Assembly: GCA_016649925.1 (NCBI GenBank)
Contig: JAENWO010000100.1
Location: 1 to 8,054 of the forward strand
Length of the DNA stretch: 8,054 nt
DNA from: Actinomycetales bacterium
GTDB taxonomy: Bacteria; Actinomycetota; Actinomycetes; Actinomycetales; Beutenbergiaceae
Reading direction: 5' to 3'
Part shown: positions 6,307 through 8,054 of the stretch, piece after piece
Numbering within the stretch: the first letter of the stretch is position 1
Layout: every line of letters starts with the position of its first letter
Program-made: the position numbers and the translations under genes
The notes under the pieces: model-generated
Database searches by the model: none
Told to the model about the DNA's origin: nothing
Seen by the model: the letters and a program-made list of their open reading frames with translations, nothing else

Positions 6307-7275
6307 ATGGCACAGCGGTTGACCCCACAGACGTCGGGTCGCCGCGAGGGGACTTCCCCGGTGCTGGGTAGCCCGGAGAGCAGGCGCCGCGCCCTCAGGG
6401 CGCGGCGCCTGCGCCGGGGCGGGATGGCGTTGACTCTCGTGGCCCCGGCGGCACTGACGTACTTCCTCTTCGTGGTACGACCCATCGCCCAGACGGTTCA
6501 GTACTCGTTCTACGACTGGGACGGGGTGACCCCCTCGACGTGGGTGGGTCTGGCCAACTACGTGGCGCTGTTCCATGATCCCGAGTTGTCCGGCTCGATC
6601 GTCAACGCCTTCGAGCTCATCATCTTCTTCAGCTTCGTCCCGGTGATCCTCGGCCTGTTCACGGCCAACACGATCCGCGGCTTCGCCACGAGCAGGCTGG
6701 CGGTCGTCGCCCGGACGGTGCTCTTCCTGCCGCAGATCATCCCTCTGGTCGCCGCGGGCATCATGTGGAGCTGGCAGATGTCGACGAACGGCCTGGTCAA
6801 CCAGGTCTTCCGGTTGATCGGCCTGGACGGCATCGCACGTGCCTGGCTGGGCGACTTCGACACCGCCCTGCCCGCGGTCGGTGTCATCGGCGCCTGGGTC
6901 CTGTTCGGGCTGTGCATGCTCCTGCTGCTCGCCGGCATGACCAAGATCGATCCCGGCCTCTATGAGGCGGCGCGCATCGACGGCGCCGGCCCGCTCCGGG
7001 AGTTCGTCTCGATCACGCTGCCGAGCCTGCGCCAGGAGGTCGTCGTCTGCGTCACGGTGACGGTCATCGCCGCCCTGGCGAGCTTCGACATCGTCTACAT
7101 CTCCACCCAGGGCGGCCCGGGCAACAGCACTCTGGTCCCCGGCCTGGAGATCTACTACCTGGCGTTCTTCCAGCGCGAGGTGGGACAGGCCTCCGCCCTC
7201 GCCGTTGCCCTGATGGCGCTCGTCCTGGCCGTCGTCCTGCCGTTGCAGTGGCTCAACCGGGAAGGTGACTCGTGA
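6307..7275 (+). CDS. Sugar ABC transporter permease, MalF-like (CUT1 type)
   Basis: This is an inner-membrane channel subunit that pairs with the following gene product to pass sugar across the membrane. It has 322 residues from ATG 6307. An arginine-rich cytoplasmic tail (about 26-38) precedes six predicted membrane helices at about 41-60, 97-120, 132-154, 188-210, 245-265 and 294-312. WDG at 71-73 and GLANYVALF follow the first helix, as usual for MalF-type permeases. The ATPase-coupling EAA loop is at about 219-240 (YEAARIDGAGPLREF, then LPSLR). The start is uncertain: ATG 6307 is six bases after the upstream stop but has only a weak binding site, whereas GTG 6361 has GAGGGG nine bases upstream and would give 304 residues. 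ATG 6424 would remove the basic tail and is less likely. The start of the gene contains a perfect long hairpin (6380-6412). It overlaps the next gene by 4 bp. Confidence 0.92.
   Translation: MAQRLTPQTSGRREGTSPVLGSPESRRRALRARRLRRGGMALTLVAPAALTYFLFVVRPIAQTVQYSFYDWDGVTPSTWVGLANYVALFHDPELSGSIVNAFELIIFFSFVPVILGLFTANTIRGFATSRLAVVARTVLFLPQIIPLVAAGIMWSWQMSTNGLVNQVFRLIGLDGIARAWLGDFDTALPAVGVIGAWVLFGLCMLLLLAGMTKIDPGLYEAARIDGAGPLREFVSITLPSLRQEVVVCVTVTVIAALASFDIVYISTQGGPGNSTLVPGLEIYYLAFFQREVGQASALAVALMALVLAVVLPLQWLNREGDS
6380..6412 (+). promoter_or_regulatory. Perfect GC-rich hairpin at the start of the first permease gene
   Basis: GCAGGCGCCGCGCCCT (6380-6395) and its exact reverse complement AGGGCGCGGCGCCTGC (6397-6412) are separated by one base. 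In RNA this folds into about 15 base pairs with a TCA loop. It lies within codons for the arginine-rich tail and has no T-run after it, so it is not a standard terminator. A stem at this place, after the binding-protein gene, could stabilise the upstream message or slow permease translation, giving more binding protein than permease. Confidence 0.7.
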
Positions 7276-8054
7276 TCGTCTCGCGTCGAGAGAGGTGGCT
7301 CGGCCAGATCCTTCTCATCATCCTCATGATCGTCACGATCATGCCGTTCGTCAGCCTGTTCGTGACCGCGCTGCACAAGTCCGGTACCTACCCAGCAGGG
7401 CTCTCCTGGCCGGACACGCCGCACTGGGGCAACTTCGTCGACGCGTTCAAGGCCGCCGAGATGGGTCAGCTTCTTTGGTCGAGCGTGCTCATCGAGATCG
7501 GCGTGGTCCCGGTCGCCCTGCTCATCTCCACGCTGGCCGGGTTCGCTCTGGGACAACTTCGCCCACCGGGGGGCCGGGCCGTGTTCATCGCGTTCCTGCT
7601 CGGGCTGACCCTGCCGTTCGAGGGCATCATCATCCCGCTCTACTACCAGATGCGGGACTTCGGGCTCCTGAACACCCGGTGGGCGATCATCCTGCCGCTC
7701 CTCGGCCTGTACATGCCGTTCGCCGTGTTCTGGATGCGGGCGCACTTCATCAACATCCCGGACGATATCTCGGAGGCCGCCCGGATCGACGGGGCGAACC
7801 TGTGGCAGCTCTTCTGGCGGATCCACGTCCCGCTGTCGATGCCGGCGCTGTCCTCGCTGGCGATCCTGCTCTTCCTGTGGACCTGGAACCAGTTCCTGCT
7901 CGCCGTCGTCCTCGTCGACGACCCCACCCAGCGCACGATGGCCGGAGCCCTGGGCGCCTTCCAAGGGCAGTGGGGCACCGACATCCCACTGCTGTGCGCC
8001 GGATCCTTGCTCATCCTCACCCCGACATTGCTCGTGTTCCTGATCTTCCAGCGC
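7272..8054 (+). CDS. Sugar ABC transporter permease, MalG-like (CUT1 type), C-terminus off window
   Basis: This is the second membrane channel subunit of the importer. I translated 261 codons without a stop; family members have about 270-290 residues, so only the last ten to thirty are missing. The start is GTG at 7272, overlapping the previous stop by four bases (GTGA), with GGGAAGG six bases upstream (7259-7265). Membrane helices are predicted at about 12-32, 68-94, 103-123, 136-156, 192-214 and 238-260. The EAA loop that docks on the ATPase is at about 168-190 (SEAARIDGANLWQLFW, then VPLSMPAL). TWNQFLLAVVLV (204-215) is typical of MalG-type subunits. The overlap suggests translational coupling with the MalF-like gene. 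No ATPase gene is visible. Confidence 0.93.
   Translation, partial: MIVSRRERWLGQILLIILMIVTIMPFVSLFVTALHKSGTYPAGLSWPDTPHWGNFVDAFKAAEMGQLLWSSVLIEIGVVPVALLISTLAGFALGQLRPPGGRAVFIAFLLGLTLPFEGIIIPLYYQMRDFGLLNTRWAIILPLLGLYMPFAVFWMRAHFINIPDDISEAARIDGANLWQLFWRIHVPLSMPALSSLAILLFLWTWNQFLLAVVLVDDPTQRTMAGALGAFQGQWGTDIPLLCAGSLLILTPTLLVFLIFQR

Noticed and set aside
4951..6576. Minus-strand open frame of 541 codons opposite the binding-protein gene
   Set aside because: It is a shadow: the plus strand encodes a clear lipoprotein binding protein with a good ribosome binding site, and the minus product has no family features.

Overview
The window is high-GC DNA, roughly two-thirds G+C by eye. It has GTG and TTG start codons, strong AAGGGAG/AGGAGG-type ribosome binding sites and tightly packed genes. 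Together with the style of the regulator and transporter this points to a high-GC Actinomycetota, but no gene fixes the genus.

Layout. (1) Positions 1 to about 1350, minus strand: an IS110-family insertion sequence. Its DEDD recombinase runs off the left edge. Upstream of the recombinase is a leader of about 170-200 nt, rich in potential stem-loops, that is a candidate bridge RNA. (2) Positions 1454-2212, plus strand: a KduD-type short-chain dehydrogenase that begins directly beside the element. (3) Positions 2212-2290: three tandem copies of a 20-bp GC-rich repeat between two convergent genes. (4) Positions 2290-4672, minus strand: a probable two-gene unit, a LacI-family regulator followed after 40 bp by a cytoplasmic GH32 beta-fructosidase. 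(5) Positions 4673-4926: a divergent control region with a TTGACA promoter element and an 18-bp palindromic operator of LacI type. (6) Positions 4927-8054, plus strand: a lipoprotein sugar-binding protein and two MalF/MalG-like permeases, the second cut off by the right edge.

How it fits together. Regions 4-6 form a compact sugar-utilisation locus. The binding protein captures a sugar outside the membrane, the two permeases import it, and the cytoplasmic GH32 enzyme hydrolyses fructosyl bonds. The substrate is probably sucrose or a short fructo-oligosaccharide; this is inferred from the GH32 enzyme and not shown directly. The divergent LacI-family repressor probably binds the palindrome downstream of the transporter promoter and releases it when inducer is present. 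No ATPase gene lies in the window, so the transporter may use a shared MsiK-type ATPase or one encoded further right. KduD belongs to hexuronate/2-keto-3-deoxygluconate metabolism and converges on the GH32 gene, so it is probably a separate unit, possibly cut off from former partners by the insertion sequence.

The most interesting items are the candidate bridge RNA, a perfect 16-bp-arm hairpin inside the start of the first permease gene, the CpG-centred operator, and the tandem repeats that reach into the GH32 stop codon. I saw no wholly new system.
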